NCBI GenBank assembly: GCA_023132545.1
Contig: JAGLYB010000107.1
Span: forward strand, 1 to 16,672
Length of the DNA: 16,672 bases
Reading direction: 5' to 3'
DNA from: Candidatus Bipolaricaulota bacterium
Lineage (GTDB): Bacteria; Bipolaricaulota; Bipolaricaulia; UBA7950; UBA9294
In this document: piece after piece, positions 1 through 7,130 of the stretch
Numbering within the stretch: position 1 is the first letter of the stretch
How the letters are laid out: each line of letters opens with the position of its first letter
Notes under the pieces: generated by a model
Databases searched by the model: none
What the model was told of the DNA's origin: nothing
The model's input: the letters and a program-made list of their open reading frames with translations, nothing else
Position numbers and translations under genes: made by a program

Positions 1-1
1 G

Positions 2-3000
2 CCGATCGGCGAGGCCACACTGGAGACGGTCGAACCGCTCGGACCGTGTGTCGGAGACGTAACAACGTCAATTGCGTCGCCGCAAGCGATCTTCCGATGG
101 GAAGCGACGGGCCAGTTCCTTTGGTACGAGATCTTCATCTACGACAATCCCTGCGGCAGATACCCGCCACCTACACCAACTCCCACACCTACACCGACGC
201 CAACGCCCACACCAACTCCGACGCCCACACCAACTCCGACGCCCACACCGACACCAGGACAACCGGTGACAACAACGGCCGGCGTATGGGAGCCGCTGTG
301 GGATCGATTGACGCCGGAACAGCGCGAGCAACTGGAGGGCCGGGGCCTCTCGGGCTGGGGATGGGTCAAGGCAGCACGCGAACTCCTCGAGGAGAGCGGG
401 GAGGAAATCCCTGCTGAAGGACTGATTGAGAAAACAGATGGAGTCCTTCTTCCTGACACCGAGCTGCTAGCGAGGTTCGGTCCCATTGATTCCGAGGCCA
501 CCGAAGTCTTTCTCCCTCTCGATCTGGTCCTAGAGCAGGGCCAGGCATTCATCTGGCAAGCCATCGGCGTCTACGAAGACGCCGATGGGCAGCAAGGCGC
601 TGTCGTCACCACTGCGGAGTGCGTACGGTATCAGCCGATCGACATAGACACTGAATTGCCGGTGGAACCGATTCCATGCATCCCTCCGGAGTGCAACATC
701 CGTGTCGAAGAGAAAGTCTCCCCGGCGATGGACGGCGGTCTGGACCCGATCTCCGAAATGCTGACCATCAACCGTGACGATTTCGTTCCGTTGAAGGCTG
801 TCGGTCTCGACTTCGACGAGTTGTGGTGGTACTGCGAACCGTGCCCTCGCTGTCCCGAAGAGGGTTCATTCCGGATGCGCACCCTGACGGGCAAGGTAAG
901 GTTCGAGTGGCAAATCCAGCAAGGTGAAGGCGATTTCGTCGAGATTGGCTGCATGACACCCGTCAATCAGGATGTCGGTGATCGGGTGATCTTCATGCCT
1001 CCGTACGTTGAGAAGGGGCAGACGAAGACGACGACAATCCTCCTTCAGATCATCGACGACAACCCAAGCCAACCGATCGATCAGACGGTCCAGCGATGGA
1101 TCACGATTCAAACGAAACGCGACGACGACAGCGGGAATCCGAACGTCTACGAAGTCAGCATCACATCGACTGCGTACACACTGCCTGCGGCAGTTCAGAT
1201 TACGCCGGAGCTAAATGATTGCCGAGCCGAGCCGCCGGATTGGAAGAAGCCGTGCCAGGACCTCGTCGCTCAGATCCTGACGCCGCCCGATGACATCATC
1301 GCCCAAAGGGAGTGGGTAAGGCTTGAGGCGGTCGATCTGCAGGATCCTGACGCCGTCGACCTAATCTGCACCTCGATTCGGTGCATTCCGGACAGGACAT
1401 CGCGCAGCTACAACGATGACGTCCGCTGGATATGGACGATCGTCAAAGGCGGCGGACGATTCGTGAAGGGGAACATCGGTCGGTTCGTGATCTACGAGGC
1501 TCCGCTGCAAGAAACGGAAGTCGAGATCGAAGTCCGAATCGATAATCCGTATGCGTTCCAGTGCTCCGACAACGTGCCCCCGCCGGATAAGATCAAGCTT
1601 CAAATCGTCAAACCCGGCATTCGGATGGAGCTAACTGACTTCACCTGGCTGCCGCTGGGAGGAACGGCGGCGAACACGGTGACCAAGCGGTCGTATCTCG
1701 TCTACAAAGACGGAAACACGTGGGTCGACGCGCGACCGCACATGTGTCGCATTCACAAGTTTCAACTACTCAACACAATGACTGAGCGTGGTTTCTGCCT
1801 CAACGGAGGCAATCACGACGATGTCAGCTTCGATCTGTGGATCCCCGAGGGAGCGAACCACGAGTGCTCCGACGAACACATGTTTGCCGGGCGAGCGGAG
1901 AAGTTCTATCAGAAGGCGGAGACCCAACGCCCTGTGCGCGAGTACACCCTTACCGTCGAATGCGAGGACTACGGGGCGTGGGCGTTTATCCGATCGACAG
2001 CGAATGCGCCGTATGAATCGGTTCCATGGAAACGGGCCGAAGTGCCTCAAGTCATCGAGGGTTTTGCTATGGGCGGGCCATTTGGCGTACTCCCAGTCAT
2101 GAGCCCAGGGCTAGCCAACGAGCAAGCCGACAACCGGGTGACAATCCCGTTCGACGCCGACGAGAACCGGATCGCCGACGCGACCAGGCACAACGATCGC
2201 GGGCGTGCAGCCAATCGCGATCAGGATAACCAGCCGGTCGGCGAAGGGCCCGGAGACGGACTCTCCAACTACGAGGAGTACCGCGGCTTCCTGATCAAGG
2301 GGACGCATACACGCACCGACATTCGGCGGAAAGACCTCTTCATTCACGACCAACACAATCTAGGACTCGGCTACTTCGTGAACGCATCGCAACTTCGCTG
2401 CCACCTAATTGATCCTGCCGAATACAACGGCGACAACGTGCGCCAGATAAACTTCAACCGCGGATACGCCTCGCGTTGTGCCCAGCATGGACTGCATTTG
2501 GTCAACATGAACCTGGGTGTTGGGACGCTTGGCTACGTGCCCGGATGCCAGACAAACTCGCGAACGGTGCTCGACGATTCAACACCGATCGGACCGCCGA
2601 AGTACGTTCTGCAGGTTCGCGTCGACCGGAGCAAGCACTTCCGATTGCAGAATCTTGCGATTGGGGGCGGCATTGTGATCCCGATTCCAGTTGCGACCGA
2701 AGACCTCTCCGCGACGATCGCTCACGAGCTCGGACACGCCGTGAGTATGGAGCACCACGGCGATACCGACACGAGCATGATCTCGGTAATAAGCGTAGCC
2801 GGCACAGAACTACGGTTGAGGGTCATTGCTGCGGGAGGCGTGACCAGTGGAAGAGAAGACTGCCTTATGCGTTACAACTACTCAGACTACTGGTGGCGGG
2901 ATCCCACAGCGGGTTCACTCGTTTTGTGGCCTGCAGGTTCAGGCACGATTCAACTGAGATTCGAGGCGGACGGAAGGCCGATCAACACGTTCTGCGACAG

Positions 3001-3094
3001 CGCAGTTGGAACGGGCGTTAATGCAGGTGGACGGGCCGGCGGCAACGCCACCCGCGGGGATTGCCGCGGCCAGATTCACGTGAGTGATGAATAG
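2..3094 (+). CDS. Large secreted metzincin-like zinc protease, 5' partial
   Basis: The frame is open from the window edge to TAG at 3092-3094 (1030 residues visible), so the real start lies upstream; the GTG at 266 is only an internal codon after a Thr-Pro linker (164-256). The catalytic region has HELGHAVSMEHHGD (2723-2764), matching the metzincin HExxHxxGxxH zinc site except that Ser replaces the usual Gly. A Met-turn candidate (CLMRY, Met at 2867) lies 38 residues after the third His, a normal metzincin distance. Upstream is an Asp/Asn-rich stretch ending GDGLSNYEEY (about 2150-2280), like calcium-binding type-3/EF-hand-like repeats of secreted proteins. Many paired cysteines (CIPPEC, CEPCPRC) suggest disulfides outside the cytoplasm. 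The roughly 800 residues between linker and protease region are not recognised. Inferred: an exported, calcium-stabilised peptidase or adhesin-peptidase. The next gene follows after 13 nt. The protease call is fairly sure; substrate and family are unknown. Confidence 0.72.
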   Translation, partial: PIGEATLETVEPLGPCVGDVTTSIASPQAIFRWEATGQFLWYEIFIYDNPCGRYPPPTPTPTPTPTPTPTPTPTPTPTPTPTPTPGQPVTTTAGVWEPLWDRLTPEQREQLEGRGLSGWGWVKAARELLEESGEEIPAEGLIEKTDGVLLPDTELLARFGPIDSEATEVFLPLDLVLEQGQAFIWQAIGVYEDADGQQGAVVTTAECVRYQPIDIDTELPVEPIPCIPPECNIRVEEKVSPAMDGGLDPISEMLTINRDDFVPLKAVGLDFDELWWYCEPCPRCPEEGSFRMRTLTGKVRFEWQIQQGEGDFVEIGCMTPVNQDVGDRVIFMPPYVEKGQTKTTTILLQIIDDNPSQPIDQTVQRWITIQTKRDDDSGNPNVYEVSITSTAYTLPAAVQITPELNDCRAEPPDWKKPCQDLVAQILTPPDDIIAQREWVRLEAVDLQDPDAVDLICTSIRCIPDRTSRSYNDDVRWIWTIVKGGGRFVKGNIGRFVIYEAPLQETEVEIEVRIDNPYAFQCSDNVPPPDKIKLQIVKPGIRMELTDFTWLPLGGTAANTVTKRSYLVYKDGNTWVDARPHMCRIHKFQLLNTMTERGFCLNGGNHDDVSFDLWIPEGANHECSDEHMFAGRAEKFYQKAETQRPVREYTLTVECEDYGAWAFIRSTANAPYESVPWKRAEVPQVIEGFAMGGPFGVLPVMSPGLANEQADNRVTIPFDADENRIADATRHNDRGRAANRDQDNQPVGEGPGDGLSNYEEYRGFLIKGTHTRTDIRRKDLFIHDQHNLGLGYFVNASQLRCHLIDPAEYNGDNVRQINFNRGYASRCAQHGLHLVNMNLGVGTLGYVPGCQTNSRTVLDDSTPIGPPKYVLQVRVDRSKHFRLQNLAIGGGIVIPIPVATEDLSATIAHELGHAVSMEHHGDTDTSMISVISVAGTELRLRVIAAGGVTSGREDCLMRYNYSDYWWRDPTAGSLVLWPAGSGTIQLRFEADGRPINTFCDSAVGTGVNAGGRAGGNATRGDCRGQIHVSDE
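164..256 (+). repeat. Thr-Pro linker coding repeat
   Basis: The DNA encodes an almost uninterrupted Pro-Thr dipeptide run between two extracellular portions of the metzincin-like protein. It includes two perfect adjacent 18-nt copies at 209-226 and 227-244. Such linkers usually separate independently folding domains of secreted proteins. The opposite strand reads as a Gly-Val run, which is only the shadow of this repeat. Confidence 0.9.
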
Positions 3095-3107
3095 GAGGTG
3101 AACGAGG

Positions 3108-4049
3108 ATGCGAAGACATTGTACGCTTCTCATCGCGACTATCATGATACTTGGATCGGTGCTCGTGACTGCTGCACCGACGCTCGATGTCGGACTCCTG
3201 ATCAACGAGGGCGACGTCATCTCCTATGTCGGATGGCCGCTTCTATTCGAAGTGAGCTTTGCCAATCAGGGAGCGCTGAACGACGTGCTCTACAACCAAG
3301 AGATCGCGGCCGAGCTGGCCGAGCTGGATGCGCTGGTCGCATCGGGAGACATCACCGAAGCCGAAGCCGGGCGAGTTCGCGAGAGACTAGTATTACGGGA
3401 GATTGAGCCGGTCGTCTTCGGAGATGTCGGTTTGCCGTGGATGGCGCTTGTCACGTTCGAATCGTCCAGGGGGGAGCTACCGTGGTCGATCAAGCTTCTT
3501 GCCGAGGATGTCCCGTCGCACCTCATTCTTACCGGAACTGGAGTCGCCGTCGCCTGGTACGGGCTCGATGCTGAAGGTAGCGAGAGTGCGCCCCCTGGGA
3601 TCTATGATGTCTCTGTCGTCGTCTCGACTGCTGGGATTGACCCGGTGCCGGAAGGCATGTGGACGGGCACATCCAGTTCCTCGCCAGTCCGGATCGAGAT
3701 TCGAGTTGAGCCCGAGTTGACTGACGAGCTTCTCGTGCAGAAGTGGATCACGTTCGGGCGCCACGAACTCTATCAGGGGGCATTCGCTGTCGCGGAAGCT
3801 CTGCTACTTGACGCCGTCGCTCTCGATCCAACATCGATTGAGGCGTGGATTCTCCTTGGAGATACTCAATACGCACAAGGGAAGCTTGAACCGGCACTGG
3901 ATAGCTTCTATGAAGCTTTCGACGTCCTAGCTGCTCAGTCCAGCGGAGAGTTGGCTTCACACGTTGAGCCACCAACCTACATCATCCTACGGATCGCCCA
4001 AATCCAGGATGAACTCGACCTTACGCCGGAGCCAGCTGAGGAACCGTAG
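3108..4049 (+). CDS. Exported protein with C-terminal TPR-like repeats
   Basis: The product has 313 residues. The N-terminus (MRRHC, then hydrophobic residues 6-22) is a signal peptide with a likely cleavage after VTA or TAA near residue 22. Residues about 35-200 are rich in beta-type alternating segments and match no family I recognise. Residues about 212-280 (FGRHELYQGAFAVAEALLLDAVALDP, then a second helix pair with GDTQYAQGKLEPAL) look like tetratricopeptide repeats, usually protein-protein interaction modules. The tail is acidic and proline-rich. The start is supported by AGGAGGTG at 3093-3100, overlapping the previous stop, 7 nt before ATG. Its tight coupling to the upstream secreted metzincin-like gene suggests co-expression, possibly as partner or assembly factor; that is inference. 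No catalytic motif was seen. Confidence 0.75.
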   Translation: MRRHCTLLIATIMILGSVLVTAAPTLDVGLLINEGDVISYVGWPLLFEVSFANQGALNDVLYNQEIAAELAELDALVASGDITEAEAGRVRERLVLREIEPVVFGDVGLPWMALVTFESSRGELPWSIKLLAEDVPSHLILTGTGVAVAWYGLDAEGSESAPPGIYDVSVVVSTAGIDPVPEGMWTGTSSSSPVRIEIRVEPELTDELLVQKWITFGRHELYQGAFAVAEALLLDAVALDPTSIEAWILLGDTQYAQGKLEPALDSFYEAFDVLAAQSSGELASHVEPPTYIILRIAQIQDELDLTPEPAEEP

Positions 4050-4142
4050 ATCGTTCGCCATTCCAGCAAGTGCATGGGGCTCGAAGCACGCCCCAGCTCG
4101 GGCGAGGGAAGGGCCTCAGTTGCTTGCGCCACCTAGGGGGGC

Positions 4143-4176
4143 TGCAACCAGCAGTCCGCCGTGCTTGCTGGTTGCA
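4143..4176. terminator. Perfect 11-bp inverted repeat, possible terminator
   Basis: TGCAACCAGCA and its exact reverse complement flank a 12-nt loop, about 94 nt after the stop of the exported TPR gene. On the plus strand only a short pyrimidine stretch (CCTTTCT) follows about 9 nt later, so it lacks a classic U-tract. It may end the secreted-protein operon or belong to a structured RNA. Confidence 0.4.
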
Positions 4177-4198
4177 CAGCAGTGCCTTTCTACAAGAA

Positions 4199-4224
4199 TC
4201 CCTTCGACGCAGTGGCCGAAGGAA
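4199..4224 (-). terminator. Possible terminator of tRNA-Gln
   Basis: TCCCTTCG (4199-4206) can pair with CGAAGGAA (4217-4224), 8 bp with one G-U on the minus strand and a 10-nt loop. Read on the minus strand it lies about 15 nt after the CCA end of the tRNA and is followed by TTCTTG. The U-tract is weak, so this is tentative. Confidence 0.35.
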
Positions 4225-4238
4225 CGCGTTCTGACAAC

Positions 4239-4312
4239 TGGTTGGGAGAGAAGGATTCGAACCCTCACTGACGGGACCAGAACCCGCTGTCCTACCATTA
4301 GACGATCTCCCA
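4239..4312 (-). tRNA. tRNA-Gln (anticodon CTG)
   Basis: The reverse strand folds into a complete cloverleaf of 74 nt. The acceptor is TGGGAGA with TCTCCCA (7 bp), then T8. The D arm GTCT/GGAC has A14, G18-G19 and A21. The anticodon stem GCGGG/CCCGT carries loop TTCTGGT, placing CTG at 34-36, which reads CAG glutamine codons. There is a 4-nt variable loop and T arm GAGGG-TTCGAAT-CCTTC. The discriminator is A and CCA is encoded (4239-4241). The U1-A72 first pair is the known bacterial tRNA-Gln feature recognised by GatCAB-type amidotransferases. It stands alone between operons on the opposite strand. Confidence 0.95.
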
Positions 4313-4325
4313 AGGTTCGAAGGGG

Positions 4326-4354
4326 ATGTTACGCAAACCGCCTTGGAGCGTCAA
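4326..4354 (-). promoter_or_regulatory. Promoter of tRNA-Gln
   Basis: On the minus strand, TTGACG (4349-4354) and TAACAT (4326-4331) are separated by exactly 17 nt. They match the sigma-70 -35 box at 5 of 6 and the -10 box at 4 of 6 positions. The mature tRNA 5' end (4312) is 13 nt beyond the -10 box, leaving a leader of about 6 nt. Confidence 0.7.
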
Positions 4355-4376
4355 GATCCAAAGTGTTACGATTTGC

Positions 4377-4406
4377 TTGGTGGTTCGATGTCATGATCGC
4401 TACAAT
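4377..4406 (+). promoter_or_regulatory. Candidate promoter of the Memo-yicC-gmk operon
   Basis: TACAAT at 4401-4406 matches the -10 consensus at 5 of 6. A weak -35 (TTGGTG, 4377-4382) lies 18 nt upstream. The ATG of the Memo gene at 4413 is the seventh base after the -10 box, so transcription could begin at or next to the start codon, giving a leaderless mRNA. Confidence 0.5.
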
Positions 4407-4412
4407 GCATTC

Positions 4413-5255
4413 ATGAACGACTGTATACGCTCCCCTATTGTCGATGGCGCGTTTTACCCGAGTCAGCCTGAGCAATTGCGCAGACAGATCGTCGGATTCT
4501 TGGTTGACGCTGGATCAGGCAGGCGCAACTCACTGACATCATCCGTGGGGCTCATCGTGCCTCATGCCGGTTATGTCTACTCGGGTAGCGTTGCCGCTGT
4601 CGGCTTTCAGGAGGTCGCGAACCGTGGCAAACCTGAGGTAGTCGTGATCTTGGGGGCAAGTCATACTGGACTCGGCCACTGGTTCTCACTATCTCCTCAT
4701 TCGGTTTGGGCGACACCGCTGGGTGAATCACCTGTTGACAAGGACATGATGTCTCGTTTGGTGGCCGCAGGATTCAAACAGGAAGAGGCGCCGTTCGTAC
4801 GAGAGCATTCCATCGAGGTCCAACTACCGTTCATTCAATATCTATGGGGGCTTGAAACAGCCATCGTTCCCATTTGCATCAGCCCTGCGCCGCTATCTGA
4901 GGTTCAGGAGGCTGCGAGAGCGCTAGCAAAGGCCCTAGGCGAACGAAAGGGGCTCATTATCGCAAGCTCCGATTTCACGCACTATGAGCCTGATGATGTA
5001 GCTCGATCACTCGACAACAGAGCCCTGGATCATATCCTTGCGCTGGATGTCCCCGGATTCCATCGGTTGTGCCATGCCGAGGAACTAACCATTTGCGGAA
5101 CCGGAGCCATCGAGGTGTTAATGACACTAGCGAGAGCCAGCAACCTGACGGCCACGCAAACGGTCAGGTATGCCACCTCTGGAGATGTCACTGGCGATCT
5201 GCGTTCCGTGGTAGGATATGCTTCTGTGTTGTTGGCAAAGGAGAATTATGGTTAA
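4413..5255 (+). CDS. Memo-family protein (AmmeMemoRadiSam system protein B)
   Basis: The product has 280 residues, a usual family length. It shows the family opening IVDGAFYP (9-16), VPHAGYVYSG with H51, GASHTG with H84, REHSIEVQLPF, ASSDFTHY, and ICGTGA with C228. The His, His and Cys residues correspond to the metal-binding triad of human MEMO1, so a metal-binding dioxygenase-like fold is likely. The bacterial reaction is not established; the family often occurs with AMMECR1-like and radical SAM proteins, neither of which is in this window. I start at ATG 4413 because homology begins there; the longer frame from 4326 would start inside the tRNA promoter. No Shine-Dalgarno sequence precedes 4413. 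The stop overlaps the yicC start by 8 nt, so it is probably cotranslated with yicC and gmk. Confidence 0.88.
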   Translation: MNDCIRSPIVDGAFYPSQPEQLRRQIVGFLVDAGSGRRNSLTSSVGLIVPHAGYVYSGSVAAVGFQEVANRGKPEVVVILGASHTGLGHWFSLSPHSVWATPLGESPVDKDMMSRLVAAGFKQEEAPFVREHSIEVQLPFIQYLWGLETAIVPICISPAPLSEVQEAARALAKALGERKGLIIASSDFTHYEPDDVARSLDNRALDHILALDVPGFHRLCHAEELTICGTGAIEVLMTLARASNLTATQTVRYATSGDVTGDLRSVVGYASVLLAKENYG

Positions 5256-6111
5256 GAGTATGACTGGATTCGGAGTGGGTGTGGCTGAGGGTAACAACTG
5301 GAGGGCGGAGGTTAGCATTCGATCGCTTAATCATCGTTTCCTATCCACACGTATTCGCTCGTTCAACGACCATCCGCAGCTTCTTTCACGTATCGAGGCT
5401 CGACTGAAGGAGAGGTTTGCGAGAGGCGAAATCAGCGTATGGATCAGCGTCAATCATGTTGGTGCCGGAGGCAACGACAACCCACTCGATCACGGAGCCG
5501 CTCAAAGCGTCTATCGAGAGCTTCAGGACATTCAACAACTACTGCAAATCAAGGAGCCTCCGACGTTGGAGGACCTTGGTCGTGCCGGCGGACTGCAGCC
5601 CTTGCATGCCGAGGATGAAGAACTCTGGCAGATCCTAGAGCAGGCCCTCACTGCAGCCATCGAAGAAGCGAATTCCGGACGCGCACGAGAAGGCAGCGAA
5701 CTCAAGTCCGAGCTGGGTGCGATTACTGCCAGAATTCGTGCTTCCCTAGATCAGGTGAAGGAACGCCTTCCTGTCGTACTGGAGGAAATCCGAAACCGGC
5801 TCAATGAGAAGATCGACGCTCTGCAGCTCAAGCTGGATCCATCCAGGGTGGAATCTGAAATCGCTTTGCTTACCGATCGGTTCGATGTTCAGGAAGAAAT
5901 CGTTCGTCTGGAGACTCATCTAGATCGCGCGAATCAAGTCCTAGAGAAAGACACCCCCATTGGGAAGGAGCTTGATTTCCTCAGCCAGGAGATGCTTCGC
6001 GAAGTCAACACGCTCGGTTCGAAGGCGCGAGATACATCGACCAGTTCCATTGTCGTGGACATGAAGCTCGCAGTCGAGCAGTTTAAGGAGCAGCTACAGA
6101 ATGTCGAATAG
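5248..6111 (+). CDS. yicC: YicC-family endoribonuclease
   Basis: The product has 287 residues. The N-terminal signature MTGFG is followed by SIRSLNHRFLSTRIR. The C-terminal DUF1732-type signature LDFLSQEMLREVNTLGSKA lies near residues 245-263, and the protein ends EQFKEQLQNVE. The middle is a long charged helical region. E. coli YicC is a reported endoribonuclease acting on small RNA RyhB; the role here is inferred from the family. The start at 5248 is chosen because AAGGAG (5238-5243) lies 4 nt upstream; ATG at 5260 is a less likely alternative, and the longer frame from 5218 adds residues unlike the family. It overlaps the Memo stop by 8 nt and the gmk start by 11 nt. Pairing of yicC with gmk is a common bacterial arrangement. 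Confidence 0.93.
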   Translation: MVKSMTGFGVGVAEGNNWRAEVSIRSLNHRFLSTRIRSFNDHPQLLSRIEARLKERFARGEISVWISVNHVGAGGNDNPLDHGAAQSVYRELQDIQQLLQIKEPPTLEDLGRAGGLQPLHAEDEELWQILEQALTAAIEEANSGRAREGSELKSELGAITARIRASLDQVKERLPVVLEEIRNRLNEKIDALQLKLDPSRVESEIALLTDRFDVQEEIVRLETHLDRANQVLEKDTPIGKELDFLSQEMLREVNTLGSKARDTSTSSIVVDMKLAVEQFKEQLQNVE

Positions 6112-6712
6112 TCTGATCGAGAGCCGCAAAGGAATCGGAAACGGGTTGGCATTTGTTGTAACTGGCCCGTCGGGTGCAGGGAAGAATTCGGTCATCGATC
6201 TGGTGATGGCGAAGCTGCCTAACTTGGTCTATTCGGTTTCCTATACTTCCAGGGCCAAGCGCCCCAGTGAAGTGGATGGGGAAGATTACGTCTTCGTTTC
6301 CGAGCAGCAGTTCCTTCAGCAGATTGAAGCGGGCGATTTCCTCGAACACGTAACCTACTTGGATGATCACTATGGGACATCGCGCTCACAGATCGAGGAC
6401 TTTGTCGCGAGAGGATTGGATATCATTCTCAATGTCGAAGTCGAAGGCGCCAAGACGCTCCAGAAAACGGATCTGAGAGACACAAAGGTGATCTATGTTT
6501 TCCTGGCTCCATCCTCAATGCAAGAACTCGAAGCGCGGCTCCGGAAACGCAATACAGAGGAAGAATCAAAGATCCTGCGGCGGCTTGAGGTTGCAAAGCG
6601 TGAGATGCTGGATCTGCCATGTTTCGATTTTCTAGTTATCAATGATGATCTTGACACCGCCGTCCTGGAGCTTGCGTCAATTATCGTCGCAGAGAGAATT
6701 CGAGTTCGCTAG
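6101..6712 (+). CDS. gmk: Guanylate kinase
   Basis: The product has 203 residues, normal for the family. It phosphorylates GMP to GDP with ATP in the cytoplasm. The P-loop is GPSGAGKNS (22-30). The GMP-binding region follows: SYTSRAKRPSEVDGEDYVFVS, then GDFLEHVTYLDDHYGTS, then ILNVEVEGAKTL, and the lid arginines RLRKRNTEEESKILRRL. Asn occupies the position after the P-loop Lys that is usually Ser or Thr, with Ser one place later. The start lies within the yicC end, with AAGGAG 10 nt upstream. As last gene of its operon it faces the hup gene, with a hairpin between them. Confidence 0.95.
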   Translation: MSNSLIESRKGIGNGLAFVVTGPSGAGKNSVIDLVMAKLPNLVYSVSYTSRAKRPSEVDGEDYVFVSEQQFLQQIEAGDFLEHVTYLDDHYGTSRSQIEDFVARGLDIILNVEVEGAKTLQKTDLRDTKVIYVFLAPSSMQELEARLRKRNTEEESKILRRLEVAKREMLDLPCFDFLVINDDLDTAVLELASIIVAERIRVR

Positions 6713-6731
6713 ATTCCTTGCGTCAAAGAAG

Positions 6732-6760
6732 AGACCGGCCCCATATTTCGAGGCCGGTCT
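6732..6760. terminator. Bidirectional terminator between gmk and hup
   Basis: AGACCGGCC (6732-6740) and GGCCGGTCT (6752-6760) form a perfect GC-rich 9-bp stem with an 11-nt loop. The stem is followed by TCTGTCTT on the plus strand and by CTTCTTTG on the minus strand. The position, 20 nt after gmk and 27 nt after the end of hup, fits a shared terminator of two convergent operons. Confidence 0.8.
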
Positions 6761-6786
6761 TCTGTCTTAGAGATGGAACAGAGCGA

Positions 6787-7101
6787 TTAGACTCTAGAAA
6801 CGCCGCCTTTCGACGTAACCTTAAGCTTCTTCTCAACTTGGCGCTTCAGCTCCTTGCCTGGTCGGAAGAGCGGCACAACTTTCGCTTCAACTTCGATCGG
6901 AAGTTTGGTCTGGGGATTGATGCGGCTGCTTGCTTTTCGTGCGCGAACCGCGAATTTCCCAAATCCAACCAGCTTAACCTCATCCCCCTGAAGCAAGGTC
7001 TCTTGAATCAGATCAAGCACCGAATCCAGAAGCTGGCGCGCCTCCTTCTTCGTCACGCTGGTTTTATCCGCCAGCCGATCGATAAATTCGCCCTTGTTCA
7101 T
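6787..7101 (-). CDS. HU/IHF-family DNA-binding protein
   Basis: The product has 104 residues. The helical N-terminus MNKGEFIDRLADKTSVTKKEARQ is followed by the family core GFGKF (46-50), the DNA-binding beta-arm with RINP (60-63) in place of the usual RNP, and FRPGKELKRQV (79-89). It bends and compacts DNA as a dimer. HU is usually about 90 residues; here a basic tail of about 14 residues (KKLKVTSKGGVSRV) is added. The sequence does not decide between HU and an IHF subunit. AGGAGG at 7110-7115 lies 8 nt before the ATG. It begins 29 nt after the rpsA stop and is the last gene of the long minus-strand operon. Confidence 0.93.
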   Translation of the reverse strand: MNKGEFIDRLADKTSVTKKEARQLLDSVLDLIQETLLQGDEVKLVGFGKFAVRARKASSRINPQTKLPIEVEAKVVPLFRPGKELKRQVEKKLKVTSKGGVSRV

Positions 7102-7130
7102 CCGTATATCCTCCTTGCGATGTCGATTTG

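Larger units (their letters stand above)
4050..4238. other. Gene-free gap with several hairpins
   Basis: With the tRNA and its promoters this is part of the only gap over 300 bases (4050-4412). I see no credible ORF or known RNA family. It contains a 6-bp stem (TGGGGC 4075-4080 with GCCCCA 4090-4095), a perfect 11-bp inverted repeat (4143-4153 with 4166-4176), and a stem at 4199-4224. CCAGCAAG at 4063-4070 is also perfectly complementary to CTTGCTGG at 4164-4171, giving an alternative fold that competes with the 11-bp stem. Confidence 0.6.

Noticed and set aside
139..564. Minus-strand ORF with a long Gly-Val repeat
   Set aside because: It is the antisense reading of the Thr-Pro linker and of the metzincin-like coding frame; there is no ribosome-binding site or family resemblance.
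4050..4238. SRP RNA, RNase P RNA, tmRNA or T-box in the gap
   Set aside because: None of the conserved motifs of these RNAs is present on either strand.
4239..4312. tRNA as an integration site for a mobile element
   Set aside because: No integrase, direct repeat of the tRNA 3' end, or atypical gene cargo is seen on either side within the window.
4326..4412. Longer N-terminus for the Memo-family protein
   Set aside because: The extra residues do not fit the family, and ATG 4326 lies inside the -10 box of the tRNA promoter; homology starts at 4413.
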